DNA from: an uncultured Limosilactobacillus sp.
GTDB lineage: Bacteria; Bacillota; Bacilli; Lactobacillales; Lactobacillaceae
Direction of reading: 5' to 3'
Length of the DNA: 64,000 nt
Assembly (NCBI RefSeq): GCF_934202705.1
Contig: NZ_CAKPYE010000009.1
Span: forward strand, 1-64,000
In this document: positions 1-9,021 of the stretch, in pieces
Position numbering within the stretch: position 1 is the first letter of the stretch
Layout of the letters: every line of letters begins with the position of its first letter
Program-made: the position numbers and the translations under genes
Notes under the pieces: model-generated
The model's database searches: none
Told to the model about the DNA's origin: nothing
What the model saw: only the letters and a program-made list of their open reading frames with translations

Positions 1-1
1 A

Positions 2-43
2 AATGGAGCTCAACGAAATCCGAAGATTTCATTGAACTCCATT
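2..43 (-). terminator. Hairpin downstream of the DJ-1 gene
   Basis: Two 19-base arms (2-20 and 25-43) pair around a CGAA loop with two C/A mismatches. The hairpin lies 40 bases past the stop of the minus-strand DJ-1 gene. Any minus-strand T-tract would fall at the window edge, so it cannot be fully judged. Confidence 0.6.
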
Positions 44-84
44 CTTTATAAGAGACTTATGTCACAGCCCCTTTTTTCGTTTGA

Positions 85-654
85 TTAAATATTTTCCTTT
101 AAATAATCATATAGCATTTGGTGACGAATCTGCTTAGTATCAAGTCCCAACACTTCAGCAATTTGGAATGCATAGGCCAACGCAGTTGCTGGCCCCCGAC
201 TCGTTACCAGGTGACCAGCCTGATCGACCACCGTGATTTGATCTTCAAAATGACCGGTTGGTGCCACCCGCTTCGTTTCTTCATCAATCCCAGGGAAACA
301 AGTATAATGATGGTTTGCCAACAAGCCATAGCGGGCAAACGCAATCGGCGCTGCGCACATTACCGCATTCCACTGACCATTATCCTGTCGCTGTTTCATT
401 AATGCCATTAATTGGTCATTATCCCGCAGGGCGTGCGCGCCACCCATTCCACCAGGGAAAATCACACAATCATAATCCAGTAATTGGTCATCAACCACCC
501 GATCGCAATGCAATGAAATCTGGTGGGCTCCCATAATGTCTCGACTACCAAGGCCAACCATCTCTGCTTTAACGCCCATCCGCCGAAAGACGTCAATTGG
601 GGTCAAAGCTTCAACTTCTTCACAACCATTTGCTAAAACAACTGCAACTTTCAT
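85..654 (-). CDS. DJ-1/PfpI family protein (YajL/ThiJ-like)
   Basis: A 189-residue protein of the DJ-1/PfpI superfamily. Glu15 in the NGCEEVEA segment matches the conserved acidic residue of DJ-1, and Cys100 in VMCAAP is the nucleophile-elbow cysteine of the family. The FPGGMGG loop near 66-72 is also typical. Family members are linked to glyoxal or protein-glycation repair and oxidative stress; the exact activity here cannot be read from sequence. The length is normal. It follows the esterase gene by 9 bases on the same strand, so the two are probably co-transcribed. Confidence 0.85.
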   Translation of the reverse strand: MKVAVVLANGCEEVEALTPIDVFRRMGVKAEMVGLGSRDIMGAHQISLHCDRVVDDQLLDYDCVIFPGGMGGAHALRDNDQLMALMKQRQDNGQWNAVMCAAPIAFARYGLLANHHYTCFPGIDEETKRVAPTGHFEDQITVVDQAGHLVTSRGPATALAYAFQIAEVLGLDTKQIRHQMLYDYLKENI

Positions 655-663
655 TTTATCACC

Positions 664-1659
664 TCATGATTTTTCAAAACAAAACTGCTGAATTTTGCGC
701 AATGCTTGGCGCGCTTCGGGAATGGGCGTAATTGGGTATTCATGATATAATTGGCGACCAATTTGAGCTTCAACGCGAACATGCGCATTTCGCAATAATT
801 GAACAAACTTCATCACGTCCGGAAACATAATTTCTCGCGTTCCCGCAAATACTAGGACATTTTTCAGCTTCGCTACGTCCCCATGAATTGGGGATAAACG
901 ATAATCAGTTAACGGGGTTGATCCTGCCCATAAACGTCCCACATGACGTAACCCATCCACATCTAATACCACATCATGATCTTGGTATTTTTTGATTAAT
1001 GGGTTGGTCAATGTAAGATCTAGCCATGGTGAAATCAGTACCAAATGACCAGGTTGCGGCATTCCATGCTCTCCTAACCATTCTGCAAATCCAGCAGCTA
1101 AACCTGCACCAGCCGAATCACCCATTAAAGTGATCGCTGAAGACGGGTACTGCGTATACAGCATTGTATATAGGCGGTGTAATTGATCGTAAGCAGCTGA
1201 ATACTGAGCTGCCGGTGCCGTTGCATATTGCGGAACAATCACTTGCACACCCGTCTGTTGAGCTAACCGCTGTAAGAAACGCCAATGGTCAGCAGTCGGC
1301 GGCAAAAAATAAGCGCCTCCACATAAAAAGAGAATGACTTGCTGATTTGTCGAATTAGCATTCAAAATGACCGTTGATACTCCATCCAGCTGCTGTCGTA
1401 CCACTCCTGGAGCCCGCTCAACATCGCAAGGTAATTGAAAAGGCACCTTGTTCGTCTGGCGAGCATCACTTAACGCCTTCGCTAATCTGTCAGGCCGGTG
1501 CAACATCTGCTTAAAGCCGGAAAGTTGGAGACTTAATTCAACCATTGATGCCTTCGCTGACCGATTTTGACCACAATTTAATTGCTCACGAAGGTTATTT
1601 TTCAAATTTTGCGCGACCACTTTGGCAACTTGGTGCTTCGTTCGCCATTCTTCTTGCAT
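664..1659 (-). CDS. Alpha/beta hydrolase, HSL-type esterase
   Basis: A 331-residue cytoplasmic esterase of the alpha/beta-hydrolase fold-3 (hormone-sensitive lipase-like) family. The oxyanion-hole motif appears as LFLCGGAYF rather than the usual HGGG. The nucleophile elbow is GDSAGAG. A late acidic residue (FAGTREIMFPD) and a histidine (LYHEYPI) complete a plausible Ser-Asp-His triad. The first ~75 residues are a charged helical extension. A GGGG run precedes the ATG. It likely hydrolyses short acyl esters; the natural substrate is unknown. Confidence 0.8.
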   Translation of the reverse strand: MQEEWRTKHQVAKVVAQNLKNNLREQLNCGQNRSAKASMVELSLQLSGFKQMLHRPDRLAKALSDARQTNKVPFQLPCDVERAPGVVRQQLDGVSTVILNANSTNQQVILFLCGGAYFLPPTADHWRFLQRLAQQTGVQVIVPQYATAPAAQYSAAYDQLHRLYTMLYTQYPSSAITLMGDSAGAGLAAGFAEWLGEHGMPQPGHLVLISPWLDLTLTNPLIKKYQDHDVVLDVDGLRHVGRLWAGSTPLTDYRLSPIHGDVAKLKNVLVFAGTREIMFPDVMKFVQLLRNAHVRVEAQIGRQLYHEYPITPIPEARQALRKIQQFCFEKS

Positions 1660-1726
1660 ACTAACCCCTTCGTTTCATCATCTACTATCTTCCATAGTAA
1701 AGCAAACTATTCAAAAAGTCAGGCTT

Positions 1727-2386
1727 TCACACTGAGTTGTTGATCTTTTTTAACCATTGGCCAAACCGTTGCCAGTCCGTTCTCACAGTGGGCTCCAACC
1801 GCCGTGCATATAAGTAAGCTGCCGGATGATACATCGGGTAGACCCAATATTCAGCAGTCCCCATTTCATAGCCAGAATTATCTGGCAGGGACTGCTGAAT
1901 GGTCGTTTTCATTGGTTGGCCATGCAGCTGTCCCACATTTGCTTGCGATCCTAATAACCGTTGTAAACTGGTATTTCCCAAAGGGACGATAATCTGCGGA
2001 TGAACTGTTTGCAGCTCCCAATCAAACAACTGAGCATACGCTAAAACCTCTTTTTTAGTTGGCGTTCGGTTAGGGTGTTTCTCAACGAGTACGCCAGTCT
2101 TCTTATCTTGAACATGCCGGATTGAGTACGGGCGACTTCGCACGACACTGGTAATATAGACATCATCTCGCGTCAGGTCAGCCAAAGCAATCATCTTCAT
2201 CAGTTCTTGACCCGAACTGCCCACAAATGGAACCCCGGTTTCGGCCTCTTTCCGACCAGGTGCTTCACCAAGTAAAACAATTTGCGGATGTTCTGGTCCC
2301 ATTCCGGCTACGAACCCGGTTAACTGTCGTCCAACCGTCCGCTCCTTGACTTGAGCAACTAGTTCAGGTGGGTATTTAATTTTCAC
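1727..2386 (-). CDS. Uracil-DNA glycosylase family 4-like protein
   Basis: A 219-residue protein with the family 4/5 uracil-DNA glycosylase core. The motif GEAPGRKEAETGVPFVGSSG (about 41-60) and the late YHPAAYLY segment are characteristic. These enzymes excise uracil from DNA as the first step of base excision repair. The sequence has no cysteine at all, so the [4Fe-4S] cluster of classical family 4 enzymes cannot form. It may be a cluster-free branch or have altered activity. It lies 18 bases downstream of the ThrE gene on the same strand. Confidence 0.8.
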   Translation of the reverse strand: MKIKYPPELVAQVKERTVGRQLTGFVAGMGPEHPQIVLLGEAPGRKEAETGVPFVGSSGQELMKMIALADLTRDDVYITSVVRSRPYSIRHVQDKKTGVLVEKHPNRTPTKKEVLAYAQLFDWELQTVHPQIIVPLGNTSLQRLLGSQANVGQLHGQPMKTTIQQSLPDNSGYEMGTAEYWVYPMYHPAAYLYARRLEPTVRTDWQRFGQWLKKINNSV

Positions 2387-2404
2387 TGCCAGTCACCCCA
2401 TTTT

Positions 2405-3745
2405 CTAACCGTTGTGACGCCACTTTGGGTCCGTTAGAATTCGGGCCGCAATCAAGCCAAGCGGTAAAAATACCACAATCAGGAGCGCACGCGTCATCCA
2501 TAACGCCCCATTATTAATGGAGGTCAATCCAATATTATAAACTGCCCGATACATATACAACCCTGGCACCATAATAACGATCGAGGGGATGGTAATTGAA
2601 ATCCGTGGGTACCCGACCTTCTTTCGGACTATTGATGCCAGAAGTCCGGCTGTCAAAGCTCCTAAAAAGGCGGCCGCCCCACCTGGCATGTGAACGAGAT
2701 CCACTAACTCCAGTCGGAGAGTATTTGCCACCGCCCCAATCAGGCCGGCCGTGGTCGCCATTTTTAATTTACTATTAAACATAATCGAGAAACCAAAGAC
2801 GCCGCAAAAACTAGCTGGTAGCCGCAGCAAAAAGTAAGCTAATGGGGAGAGTGCCAATGGCATAAAGTCTTCTGGACGCAAGTTCACAATCATTGCGACC
2901 AGCCAGCCAACTAGGGTCGCCACCGTAATGATAATTAACGCGTAGGCGCCACGTTCAAGACCAGAACGCATATCCAACTTTGATAAGTCCAGGCCACTCG
3001 TAATGAATGGGAACCCTGGAATAATAAACAGCATGGCACCAATATAGCCAGCTTCATGACGCGGATTTACCCCGAACAGTGCACGAATGGCAATAAACGA
3101 TAATAGGTAAGCCACACAGGCCGTTGCCACTGCAACCGCAATACAGGCGAATAAGGTCATGTGATGATCAATCATTTTTCGCCGAACATAATTACCAAAT
3201 CCAGCACCGATAAAGCAACAGATCATTTCCACTAAACCGCCGCCAAGGAGGAACACGAAGGCGCTACATGCTAATGCTGCCGCTAGTCCCACCATCCACG
3301 GTTGGTAGTTTCCCTTGGACTTTTGAATAGCATTCAAACGCGCATGAATTTCACCAATGGTCCAACTGACCCCTTCAGCTTCCATATCCTTCATAAACCT
3401 TTCCAACGCATTTAAACGTGATGTATTCACGCCCGTACTTGGTAAAGATAATGCTTGAGTGTAACTATGATGATTGTCCATACAAGTATATTCAATTGAA
3501 ACCAGGCCAATATCTGCAGAGCACGTCATCCCTAACGTTTGGGCAACCACATTCATCGAGTTGCGCACCCGCCATGAACCGGTGCCACAAGCAAGCATCA
3601 TAATGCCAACCCGACCAACAATTACCGCTCGTTCAACCAAATTGGCCTCCGTCGCTGGGGTAATATTATCGCTCGTCACAAAATCCATCCAATCAATCTG
3701 CATATGATGGTGATACTGATTAGCTGGTACTTCCTGATTACTCAT
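2405..3745 (-). CDS. Threonine/serine exporter (ThrE) family membrane protein
   Basis: A 446-residue protein joining the two ThrE parts: an N-terminal DUF1212 domain (with ACGTGSWRVRNSMN, then helices around 150-280) and a C-terminal DUF3815-like multi-helix half. About ten membrane segments are visible. The family exports threonine and serine. I chose the MSNQ start at 3745, preceded by GGGAG at good spacing. The in-frame ATG at 3772 lies in the T-tract of the upstream terminator and has no ribosome site. Confidence 0.85.
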   Translation of the reverse strand: MSNQEVPANQYHHHMQIDWMDFVTSDNITPATEANLVERAVIVGRVGIMMLACGTGSWRVRNSMNVVAQTLGMTCSADIGLVSIEYTCMDNHHSYTQALSLPSTGVNTSRLNALERFMKDMEAEGVSWTIGEIHARLNAIQKSKGNYQPWMVGLAAALACSAFVFLLGGGLVEMICCFIGAGFGNYVRRKMIDHHMTLFACIAVAVATACVAYLLSFIAIRALFGVNPRHEAGYIGAMLFIIPGFPFITSGLDLSKLDMRSGLERGAYALIIITVATLVGWLVAMIVNLRPEDFMPLALSPLAYFLLRLPASFCGVFGFSIMFNSKLKMATTAGLIGAVANTLRLELVDLVHMPGGAAAFLGALTAGLLASIVRKKVGYPRISITIPSIVIMVPGLYMYRAVYNIGLTSINNGALWMTRALLIVVFLPLGLIAARILTDPKWRHNG

Positions 3746-3783
3746 TTTTCCACTCCCATTGTCATTCTTCATTAAAAAAGACC

Positions 3784-3807
3784 CTCGTCGGGAGCAGTCC
3801 CGACGAG
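3784..3807 (-). terminator. Rho-independent terminator after the malolactic genes
   Basis: A perfect 10-bp stem (CTCGTCGGGA / TCCCGACGAG) with a 4-base loop. On the minus strand it is followed by GGTCTTTTTT, so it ends transcripts coming from mleS and the permease remnant. Confidence 0.9.
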
Positions 3808-3882
3808 AATCTATTAATATCTACGTTTATTATACGAGCTTTAGCAACCTTTGTGTACCTAATTTTGTTTTTTCAGATTGCA

Positions 3883-4364
3883 TTAAACAAATTGTAAGAT
3901 CGCCATCAAAATAGGTACGACGACAACAAAGAGCACTGTACTCATCACAACAACATCAGTCGCGTATTTCACGTCGCCATGTGCTTCCTTTGCTAAAATT
4001 GGCAATACCGCTAACATCGGTATCGCAGATTGAACCACTAAAGTTTGCCGCATGAGGCTTGGTAGACTCACTCCGCAACCGATACCAATCTTAATTAAGA
4101 TGATTAACGCTAACGGAGATAGAACGAACCGGCCAATTAAAGCTAACACGGAATCACGTTCAAACTGAAAATTGTTAAGTCCGGCATCATATAGCACAAT
4201 CCCAATATAAAAATTGAAGCGGGCAAGGCAATTTTGGTAATTAGCGAGGCAATATTGCCGCCAAATGAATCCGCAAACCAATTATTACGGCGCAGAATAT
4301 AGCCCAGCACCATAATTAAGACAATCTCAACAACACTCGAAACCGATGTTAAGAATCCAGCCAC
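3883..4364 (-). pseudogene. mleP: Malate permease (AEC family), internally deleted and frameshifted
   Basis: Two overlapping minus-strand frames encode the two ends of one auxin-efflux-carrier family permease. Frame one (from ATG 4364) gives the N-terminus, ending in KIALPASIF. Frame two gives the C-terminal third, starting at YIGIVLYDAGL and ending at 3883. Intact relatives are about 320 residues; here roughly 170 central residues are missing and the ends are out of frame. The join is near 4203-4214, in AT-rich DNA. It sits 26 bases after mleS, the usual place of the malate transporter. Almost certainly non-functional. Confidence 0.85.
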
Positions 4365-4390
4365 TTCTCAATCTTCCTTTCCATCCATAA

Positions 4391-6016
4391 TTAGTATTTC
4401 GCTTCCCATTTAAGATCAGCAACTGCTTGATGAGCATCAGTAATTCCGCCGCCAGCGAGGCCTTGATCAATCGCCGACTGAGCCACAACTTCAGCAACCC
4501 GCGTTGTAAAGTCTTCTAATTTGGCTACTGGGGGCAGAACCGCAGCTCCGGCTTGATTTGGATCAACAATTCCGCCAAGGGCATGAGCAGCTGCTGATAA
4601 CATCTTTTCATTCACTCTGGTGGCTTGAGCCGCAATGGCCCCAAAACCGACGCCTGGATAAACTAGTGCATTATTAGCTTGACCAATGGTGTAGGTCACC
4701 CCGTCGTATTCTACTGGTGCAACTGGAATTCCGGTTGCCGTTAACACTCGACCATCTGTCCACTTAATCAAATCTGCTGGCATTGCTTCAATTAACTTTG
4801 TGGGATTAGATATTGGAAAAATAATTGGGCGTGAAGTGTGAGCGGCCATTTCTTTAACGACAGCTTCGTTAAATGCGCCAGGCTGCTTAGAAGTTCCAAT
4901 CATCACGGTTGGTTGAACAGCTTTTACTACAGATAATAGATCGGTCAATTCATCCGCATTGGCAAATTCACGCCGATCGCGAGTAAACTCTTTCTGTTCA
5001 GGTGTTAACCCCGGCGTGTCATTAAACAGTAGTCCTTGAACGTCGACCAAGTAGAAATGCTGCTTGGCTTCTTTAGGATCAGCGCCTTGACGCACCATCT
5101 CATCATAAAGCATCTTTGCAATACCCATCCCAGCAGTGCCGGCACCAAAGGTGAGAAATTTTTGATCAACTAATTCTTCTTTTGAAATGTTTAAGGCGCC
5201 AAGGACACCTGCTAAAGCAATAATCCCAGTTCCCTGAATATCATCATTAAAGACTGGCATTTGATCTTTATACCGATTTAAGATGACCGCTGCATTCGAC
5301 CGTCCAAAGTCTTCAAAGTGGAGTAATGCTTCCGGAAAGAGCTTGCGGGACGCCTGAACAAACTTGTCAACCAGCGCATCATATTGTTCACCAGTCACCC
5401 GTTGATGACGATTGCCAAGATACATTGGATCATCTAATAATTTTTGATTATTCGTTCCCGCATCTAAAGAAACGGCCAGAACTTGTGACGGATCGATGCC
5501 AGCGGCAGCGGTATAAACCATTAACTTACCAACGGCAATATCAACACCATTGACTCCCCAATCGCCAATTCCCAGAATCCCTTCGGCATCCGTCACCACA
5601 ATTAATCGAATCTTGCGACCATCGGCCGCATTTTTTAAGCTAGTTTCGATCTGGTCTTGATCATCAACCGACAAAAAGGCTGCCTGTTGTGGTTGAACAA
5701 ACAGGTTGCTATAGTTTTCAATTGATTCTGCAATCACCGGATCATAAACGATCGGCATGAATTCCACAATGTGTTGTCCCATTAAGTAGAAGAACAGTGT
5801 CCGGTTCGTATTAAAGATTTGCATTAAAAACTGACGTTGCGCCAACCCCGCCGGCTTGGTTTGAAATTGCGCATACGTTTCATCTGCCTGTTCTTGTAAG
5901 GTTTGCACTTTGGCTGGCAGTGCACCCACTAATCCGAGCCGTTGTCGTTCTTCCACTGTGAACCCGGTGCCCTTATTCAAATATGGATTATTCAAAATGT
6001 CCATTGCTTTCATCAT
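4391..6016 (-). CDS. mleS: Malolactic enzyme
   Basis: Converts L-malate directly to L-lactate and CO2 using NAD+ and Mn2+, the core of malolactic fermentation. The 541 residues match the classical length. The sequence follows characterised malolactic enzymes closely, with EFMPIVYDP, GILGIGDWG, HFEDFGRSNA, FNDDIQGTG and a Rossmann GAGTAGMG motif. I chose the ATG at 6016 because AGGAA lies 6 bases upstream; the in-frame ATG at 6040 has no ribosome site. The LysR gene mleR is divergent, and the permease gene downstream is broken. Confidence 0.95.
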   Translation of the reverse strand: MMKAMDILNNPYLNKGTGFTVEERQRLGLVGALPAKVQTLQEQADETYAQFQTKPAGLAQRQFLMQIFNTNRTLFFYLMGQHIVEFMPIVYDPVIAESIENYSNLFVQPQQAAFLSVDDQDQIETSLKNAADGRKIRLIVVTDAEGILGIGDWGVNGVDIAVGKLMVYTAAAGIDPSQVLAVSLDAGTNNQKLLDDPMYLGNRHQRVTGEQYDALVDKFVQASRKLFPEALLHFEDFGRSNAAVILNRYKDQMPVFNDDIQGTGIIALAGVLGALNISKEELVDQKFLTFGAGTAGMGIAKMLYDEMVRQGADPKEAKQHFYLVDVQGLLFNDTPGLTPEQKEFTRDRREFANADELTDLLSVVKAVQPTVMIGTSKQPGAFNEAVVKEMAAHTSRPIIFPISNPTKLIEAMPADLIKWTDGRVLTATGIPVAPVEYDGVTYTIGQANNALVYPGVGFGAIAAQATRVNEKMLSAAAHALGGIVDPNQAGAAVLPPVAKLEDFTTRVAEVVAQSAIDQGLAGGGITDAHQAVADLKWEAKY

Positions 6017-6105
6017 TCTCAGTTCCTTTCTCAATTCCAATAATTATCTCCAATTTATGGGATCATTCTATAAAGGCCTTAAAAGGATAGTCAAATTATT
6101 GTGTT

Positions 6106-6120
6106 ATTATAAAGAATAAT
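6106..6120. promoter_or_regulatory. Palindrome between mleS and mleR (candidate MleR box)
   Basis: ATTAT-AAAGA-ATAAT is a perfect palindrome containing a T-N11-A LysR-type box. It also contains TATAAT on the minus strand (6106-6111), a possible mleS -10, and TATAAA on the plus strand. MleR binding here is inferred, not shown. Confidence 0.4.
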
Positions 6121-6161
6121 TATATGAACAAAGCAATTGGTTGATATCAAGGTGATTGACA

Positions 6162-7052
6162 ATGAACATCCAAGACTTAGAATATTATCACGAATTGGTT
6201 CGAGTAAAAAACTTTTCAAAAGTCGCAACTAACTTTAACGTTAGTCAGCCAACGATTACCAATGCTGTCAAACGACTAGAAAGTGAGCTTCATACATCGT
6301 TATTTTTCCGGGACCAATCGCATCATGCAGTGACCGTTACAAGTAGCGGGCAGCAATTCGACCAACACGTGGCAATCATCCTCAGTGAACTAGAAATCGC
6401 CCATAAAGAAATGAAAAACAATCAACAACAGAAGATTCGTTTCGGACTACCACCAATTATTGGCAACTACTTTTTCCCACCACTGACGCCGTTATTAATG
6501 CGTCATCAACTAATGACCCGGTTAGAAGTAATCGAACATGGTTCAACAGCTTTACTCGAGATGATTCGTCACGGTGATCTCGATATCGCACTCTTAGGAT
6601 CCATCATTCCGCTTAATTATCCACGTTTAACCAGCACGACAATTTCCCGTGCGCCAATCAGGATCATCGTGGGGCGTGAACATCCCTTAGCGGCCAAAGC
6701 TCACTCTGGTGTTTACTTTACAGAACTCGCCAAAGAAAAATTCATTACCTTTGATGAGGGGTTTGTCCATAATCAAGCCTTTCGCTCGATGACTAAAATC
6801 AACCATCTGCGTCCCCACATCATCTACAAAACCGCTGATGTTCACGTCATTAAATCACTAGTTGCAGAAAATATTGGTATTTCATACCTCACTGGTCTTG
6901 CCATCTTGCCTTCGAACAACTTAGTGCAAGTGCCCTTGCTCGATCGCAAACAACCAGAATTTTTAGTCTCGGCTGTTCGCCGCAATACCGCCATCATGAC
7001 CGATCCCAAGCAAGACCTCTGGGAGTTATTAACCAATTATTTGCCAAAATAA
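6162..7052 (+). CDS. mleR: LysR-family regulator of the malolactic operon
   Basis: A 296-residue LysR-type regulator. The N-terminal winged helix-turn-helix (about 1-60) contains FSKVATNFNVSQPTITNAVKRLE. The rest is the two-lobed periplasmic-binding-protein-like effector domain. MleR of other lactic acid bacteria activates mleS in response to malate; divergence from mleS supports the same role. I used the ATG at 6162, 7 bases after AAGGTG, rather than the TTG at 6156. Whether it still has a purpose with the permease broken is open. Confidence 0.85.
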   Translation: MNIQDLEYYHELVRVKNFSKVATNFNVSQPTITNAVKRLESELHTSLFFRDQSHHAVTVTSSGQQFDQHVAIILSELEIAHKEMKNNQQQKIRFGLPPIIGNYFFPPLTPLLMRHQLMTRLEVIEHGSTALLEMIRHGDLDIALLGSIIPLNYPRLTSTTISRAPIRIIVGREHPLAAKAHSGVYFTELAKEKFITFDEGFVHNQAFRSMTKINHLRPHIIYKTADVHVIKSLVAENIGISYLTGLAILPSNNLVQVPLLDRKQPEFLVSAVRRNTAIMTDPKQDLWELLTNYLPK

Positions 7053-7056
7053 AATC

Positions 7057-7094
7057 AACCCTTCAGAGGTAATCGCATTCATCTCTGAAGGGTT
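7057..7094. terminator. Bidirectional terminator between mleR and nagA
   Basis: A perfect 12-bp stem (AACCCTTCAGAG / CTCTGAAGGGTT), followed on the plus strand by GGTTTTATCT. It separates convergent mleR and nagA. Confidence 0.85.
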
Positions 7095-7136
7095 GGTTTT
7101 ATCTATTCGTATTCTAAAGGAGTGTTAGTAATAATA

Positions 7137-8273
7137 TTAATTGACCTGGTGGCCATAACTATAAGTCGTTTGTAAGTTTAAATTTTGATCCAGAATGTTC
7201 AAATCGGCATCTTTACCAACCGTTAATCCCCCCTTGGTAGTTAAGTTGAACTCACGTGCTTGATTAACTGATGACATTTTAACCGCATTGGCAATTCCAC
7301 AATCGGTAAAATCAACAATGTTCTTAAATGCCAAATTATATTGAAGAATTGATCCAGCCAGGTGACCATTCTCAAGCCGTGCTTGATGATCCTTGACAAT
7401 GACTTTTTGACCGCCCAGTTCGGAAATGCCTTCTGGCATTCCCTTTGCGCGAAGCGAGTCAGTAATCAACTCCATCCGATCAGGTCCCTTTATCTGATAG
7501 GCCAGCCGAATCATATCTGGGACCACGTGGAAGCCATCCGCGATAATTTCTGTGTAGAGATTTGCCTCCATTAATGCATCCCCAGTCAGTCCAGGTTCAC
7601 GATGGCGCATCCCCCGTTGGGCATTGTACAAGTGAGTAATATGACTTGCTAATGAATGTTTCATTTGTTCACGCGTTGCATTCGAGTGACCCGCGGATGG
7701 GACAATTTGATGACTAAGGCAGTATTCTTCTAGTTCATGCGCCCCTGGTTTTTCTGGAGCGTAGGTAATCATTTTAACTAGTCCACCCGCTAGTTCATTC
7801 CAATGATCCAAAAGTCGATAGTCTGGATCTTGAATGTACTGTTCCGGTTGAGCTCCCTTATATTCAACACAAACAAACGGTCCTTCCAGATGGGTTCCCT
7901 GAATAACCGGGTTCATCTTGGCAGCTTCACGAATTCCAACCATGGCGTGGTTAATATTGTCCACTGATTGGGTCACCGTTGTGGGGAAGAAAGTTGTTAC
8001 CCCTTCATTTTTGGTCACTTGCTGAACCATTTGATTTAATCGCTCAGGATCAGCATCCATTGTGTCAATTCCATAACCACCATGACTGTGGACATCAATG
8101 AAGCCGGGAACGATGATTCGTTCATGACCATCAATGATGGTTTCGTCAGTCGCCTTGGGTTGATAATCAATCATTGGTCCAACGGCCAGTACCTGTTGAC
8201 TAAACCGAATAAAGCCGTCTTTAATAACTTCCTCACCTGTATAAATATCAGCATGCTTAATTACAGTTTGCAT
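7137..8273 (-). CDS. nagA: N-acetylglucosamine-6-phosphate deacetylase
   Basis: Removes acetate from GlcNAc-6-P to give glucosamine-6-P. It is a 378-residue metal-dependent amidohydrolase. Visible ligands are His62 and His64 in DVHSHGG, Glu130 in THLEGPF, His196 in SAGHSNA and His214 in HITHLYNAQ, with catalytic Asp272 in ELITDSLRAKG. Its ribosome site AGGAG overlaps the nagB stop codon 11 bases upstream, which suggests translational coupling. It is the last gene of the leftward nan/nag operon. Confidence 0.95.
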   Translation of the reverse strand: MQTVIKHADIYTGEEVIKDGFIRFSQQVLAVGPMIDYQPKATDETIIDGHERIIVPGFIDVHSHGGYGIDTMDADPERLNQMVQQVTKNEGVTTFFPTTVTQSVDNINHAMVGIREAAKMNPVIQGTHLEGPFVCVEYKGAQPEQYIQDPDYRLLDHWNELAGGLVKMITYAPEKPGAHELEEYCLSHQIVPSAGHSNATREQMKHSLASHITHLYNAQRGMRHREPGLTGDALMEANLYTEIIADGFHVVPDMIRLAYQIKGPDRMELITDSLRAKGMPEGISELGGQKVIVKDHQARLENGHLAGSILQYNLAFKNIVDFTDCGIANAVKMSSVNQAREFNLTTKGGLTVGKDADLNILDQNLNLQTTYSYGHQVN

Positions 8274-8284
8274 TTTATAACTCC

Positions 8285-8998
8285 TTAGTATTGGCCATGC
8301 AACTGTTGAGCAGCTGCTTCATCAATAATGATGGTAACATTCGGGTGCCGTTGCAAAATACTTGCCGGTACATCTTCAGTCACTGGTCCTTCAATCATTT
8401 TCGCGACAGCAGATGCTTTCTTGTCACCATATGCTTCCAATAAAATTTGTTTGGCTTGCATGATCGATGCCATTCCCATTGACAGTGCGGCACGCGGGAC
8501 ATCACCCTTGTGATTAAAAAACCGCGAATTGGCATCAATTGTTGACTGAGTCAGTTGAACCTCATGAGTCGTACTATCAAATGAGGTTCCCGGCTCGTTA
8601 AAACCAATGTGGCCGTTCCGACCAATACCTAAAATCTGTAGATCAATCGGATGCTCAGCAATCACTTGATCATACCGCTGCACTTCTTTCTTCAGGTCTG
8701 TAGCAAGCCCATTTGGAATGTAAGAATGAGCAAAGGGCTTTTCGGTAAAGAGATGTTTCTGCATGAAATAAGCATAGCTTTGTTCATCATCACGTCCCAG
8801 CCCCACATACTCATCCAGGTTAATCGAGATACAGTTTTGAAAATCGATGGAGCTCGCACAAAGTTCAGCATAAGTTGTCAATGGTGTACTCCCCGTCGCA
8901 AGGCCAAAAGTCGTTGCACCGCTTTGGCGAGCAGTTTGAAAAATCGCCGCCCCTTGCTTACCGCCTTCAGTGGCGTTTTTAACCACAATTACGTTCAT
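8285..8998 (-). CDS. nagB: Glucosamine-6-phosphate deaminase
   Basis: Converts glucosamine-6-P to fructose-6-P plus ammonia, feeding amino sugars into glycolysis. The 237-residue length is typical of the short Gram-positive form, which lacks the C-terminal allosteric extension of E. coli NagB. Motifs include ATGSTPLTTY (phosphate loop), NLDEYVGL with catalytic Asp62, and GIGRNGHIGFNEPG with His130 and Glu135. It sits between the RpiR regulator and nagA with short gaps. Confidence 0.95.
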   Translation of the reverse strand: MNVIVVKNATEGGKQGAAIFQTARQSGATTFGLATGSTPLTTYAELCASSIDFQNCISINLDEYVGLGRDDEQSYAYFMQKHLFTEKPFAHSYIPNGLATDLKKEVQRYDQVIAEHPIDLQILGIGRNGHIGFNEPGTSFDSTTHEVQLTQSTIDANSRFFNHKGDVPRAALSMGMASIMQAKQILLEAYGDKKASAVAKMIEGPVTEDVPASILQRHPNVTIIIDEAAAQQLHGQY

Positions 8999-9021
8999 TG
9001 TGAAATTCCTTTCCGTTCTAA

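Noticed and set aside
3772..3772. Upstream ATG for the ThrE-type gene
   Set aside because: It sits in the T-tract of a terminator; the ATG at 3745 has GGGAG at correct spacing.
7106..7136. AAAGGAG motif followed by ATA/TTG codons on the plus strand
   Set aside because: No reading frame follows; it is the antisense of the nagA 3' flank.
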